Shown one piece after another: positions 61,470-64,000 of a stretch of 64,000 nt of DNA. The notes beneath the pieces were generated by a model, which was given only the letters and a program-made list of their open reading frames with translations, ran no database searches and was not told where the DNA came from. The stretch is from Lycium barbarum (Eukaryota > Streptophyta > Magnoliopsida > Solanales > Solanaceae): NCBI RefSeq assembly GCF_019175385.1, contig NC_083337.1, positions 22,638,385-22,702,384 of the forward strand, in the 5' to 3' direction. A program made the position numbers and the translations under genes. Each line of letters starts with the position of its first letter. Position 1 is the first letter of the stretch.

Positions 61470-64000
61470 TGTCACGACCCATTTTGGGCTCGTGCGGGCA
61501 CCTTCCTACCTTAGTAGGCGAACCCCCTCGTTTATACCACGCTTCAAACACATAACTTTCCTTTCAAAAACATTTGCAAATTAAGAAAAGCAGCGGAATT
61601 TCATTTACAAATACTAACTCAAATGTTATATAATTTGACAATACAATTTTACAGACTCGATACAATTTCCCACGACCTGGTCTAGACTAATACAAGAGCG
61701 ACTAAGTAAATTTCAGTGTGACATCTTATTTTAAGACTCAACCTCCAATCCCGGAATGAAATGGGAGGAGGCCTTCTACACAATCTGCATAAACTTCGAT
61801 CAATTACCTGAAACAATCTATGCCCCAAAAAGGGTATAGCAAGTTCAATATCAGTACAACCACACATACTGAGTAAGCAGCACAGGCCAACAATGGTTAG
61901 TAACACATATTGGTAAAGAATTCATGAATAATGATGATAATTACTAAATCAAGTCATATAACCCAAAACAATAGATCACAACTTCAATCTTAATTAAGTC
62001 ACAACTATTCTATCATAAATTATAAGTTGGCCAAACACATATACAGATTCTCAACATCTTTACCATTCCCGGGTCGCCCGTCTGTGTTTTAGGAGCAAAC
62101 TTATTGTTATGATACCTTCATGCCAACCTCACTTAACACGATACACTAGTAGCTTTAGGTTCGTTTAACCTGCACAAATCAACAATATAAGTCACAAGAG
62201 TCGAGTCCAAATGTTCATTGTTACTTATGTAAAGCATCTAAACCTCATATGATAAGGCTGAGCATATCTAATCCTGAAAAAATCACCACAATAGAATCAT
62301 CACAGTCCAATCATCAACAACACAATCGTCACAATATATTCATCACGACATCTCACACAAGTCATAATGCAATGCAGTGCAATAATGGTAAGAATGTGAT
62401 GCCTTGCCATGCTATGCAGATGAGGTGTACACATGCACTCCGGACGGAAATATCGACGTCTCGTACCACAACCCAGTGTGATTCGCGAAGTCTAAGTGCC
62501 ACCTTTCTCGACTATTTGCCAAACAGACAGACGGGACCCTGGCTAATAGCTCACAGGGGGAGTCTCACCGGCACCACTCTGGGGGACGAGCGAAGCCCAT
62601 GCACTGCAATCAATTCCGGAATAACATCAGAATCGGCCATGCAACAACGATGCCTGAATATAACCATCAGACATCGGCCTCCTCAAAATCATTCAAGTAA
62701 AAGGTTTTATCAAGTATCAATTTTATATAAACAATTATTCCGGAATGGATCTTCGGACATCGGCCTTTTCACAATCACTCAAGTAAAAGAGTTTATCAAT
62801 ATCAATTTCGCTCAATCAACGATACCGGATCATCACCAGATATCGACCATGTATGATAAATATGAGAGAATGAGTGCAACGCATATGTCAATCACCAACA
62901 GTCGAGCTCAATATCACAAATACAACAACGGTTATGTCAACAACGTATCACATCACCATACCAATCAGTGGGTATGCCATCATATATTAATAACGCAAGT
63001 ACTAACAGTGGGTACACCCACAATATACCCAAGTACAAATACCAATAACGGGTATGTCAATCCTATCTGAACCAGGACAACAAGCAAAATTTGATATCTA
63101 CCAACTATGCATGGCGGCAAGCCACGACAATTGAATAATCAACACACATAACGGGGTGGCTAGCCCCCACCCACATCAAGTTAATCATTTAACACATGGT
63201 ATTACCATTTCCCTAATCAACATATTTGCTTAGGATAAGAATCGCACCCTACACTAGAGTCACTCGTCACCATTTACCTAGGACATCATTCACTACTGTG
63301 ATTCATTTTATATTTCTAGCTAGCGCTTAGATTCACTAAAATAATCTCATCGATAGGCATAAATAGATTCCGCCTGCTACTCCCAAGTCACATAAATCCA
63401 CCGATAATCACAAAGGTCACATCAATACCTAAGGAGTCTACAGGCCACGATCCCGAACAAACAAGTCACACACCACAATACCATCCTACAGTTCCATCCC
63501 AAAATCTTTGATTCCTATGCATGCATTCTCCATTACTTCTACACTACAATACAGAAAACTAACCGGAGTCTACAGAAGGGAAACCACAACCTACCTCATA
63601 GCCGAATGGGTGTCACGAACATCCAATGAGATTAATCACCATCGCATAATCTATATTAAATGGCTCGGAGACAACCATGAGACCCAAGAGTAGAATTCAC
63701 CATTAGGGTCCTTCTTAAGGACTTCAAAACTGCTAAGGTAGATATGGAATTATATTCTACCTAAAAACTCGTTATCACAATGCTAGTTGATAAATCAACC
63801 TTCATTTAGGACATTCATGACCCTACTCAAGTTACTAGTTTGATCAAATTGCCATTTTAGGCTTATTTCAAGAAACCCATTTCCAAGATCTAAAATAGAG
63901 ACCCATAGGTATTTTAATGGGATAGGTGAAGGATTAGGTTGGGAAATCATGTTAGGATGATAGGCATAGGAAAATATTACAAGGAGATTATATCAACAAG
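61470..64000 (-). repeat. E 5' LTR (partial, runs off the right edge)
   Basis: Begins TGTCACGACCC and aligns to 1-365 and 9676 to about 11770. A 273-codon plus frame (62249-63070) is broken in the other LTR copy and has no domain, so it is not called. The tandem repeat here has two units (62672, 62758) against three in the other LTR. Confidence 0.9.

Larger units (their letters stand above)
1..64000 (-). mobile_element. Outer non-autonomous LTR retrotransposon E (partial, interrupted)
   Basis: DNA at 1-365 and 9671-12340 matches 61470-64000 collinearly, so the two blocks are the LTRs of one element. The right LTR starts TGTCACGACCC next to a primer site at 61455-61466, which makes it the 5' LTR of a minus-strand element. 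The left LTR ends GGGTCGTTACA at 12340. About 140 bp of the left LTR and roughly 570 bp of the right LTR lie outside the window. After removing A, D and the B array with their TSDs, E's own interior is about 3.68 kb. It contains no gag-pol, only an antisense Transposase_32-type ORF. About 11 differences in the first 120 aligned LTR bases mark it as the oldest element here. Its own TSD is out of view. Confidence 0.8.

Noticed and set aside
62249..63070. 273-codon plus frame in E's 5' LTR
   Set aside because: The homologous DNA at about 9990-10860 is broken into short frames, so coding is not conserved. It lies over an LTR tandem repeat.

Overview
The window is intergenic plant DNA built almost wholly from nested LTR retrotransposons. 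I see no host gene, tRNA gene or CRISPR. The gag-pol genes are Ty3/Gypsy chromoviruses of the Del/Tekay type. The LTR style (5'-TGTCACGACCC on the + strand, a polypurine tract preceded by a TTCG...CGAA hairpin, a Met-initiator tRNA primer site) is one I associate with Solanaceae; that family assignment is inference.

Layout. An outer, old, non-autonomous element (here E) fills the window. Its 3' LTR is 1-365 plus 9676-12340, its own internal DNA is 12341-13112, 22337-23408 and 59635-61469 (about 3.7 kb), and its 5' LTR begins at 61470 and runs off the right end. Four insertions lie in it, each with a 5-bp target site duplication (TSD). Element A (366-9670, TSD CATAT) is a decayed Tekay-like gag-pol element inside E's 3' LTR. 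Element D (13113-22331, TSD TGTTA) has two LTRs and a 4.6-kb non-coding interior. B (23409-59629, TSD ATCTC) is a tandem array of Tekay elements: four 2,932-bp LTRs alternating with three interiors, period exactly 8,108 bp. Element C (45132-54091, TSD ATTAG) is a young non-autonomous element inside the reverse transcriptase of the third B unit. All five are in minus orientation.

Coding content. The middle B unit has an uninterrupted 1,620-codon Gag-Pol frame (34559-39421, minus). The first unit has one nonsense codon and the third is split by C. E carries, antisense to its own LTRs, a decayed ORF of the 'putative plant transposon protein' (Transposase_32) type, cut in two by the B array (23022-23408 and 59635-60647, plus).

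Relations. A, B, C, D and E share the primer site and traces of the same leader. All five have an 8-bp-arm hairpin 16-18 nt from the 3' LTR, with compensatory changes in A and E. B, C and D also share an LTR module of three successive hairpins. C carries a 5S rRNA-like internal promoter segment. This suggests that C and D, and possibly E, were mobilised by proteins of Tekay elements like B. LTR divergence falls in the order E > D and A > B > C, matching the nesting. Divergence figures are by-eye counts.
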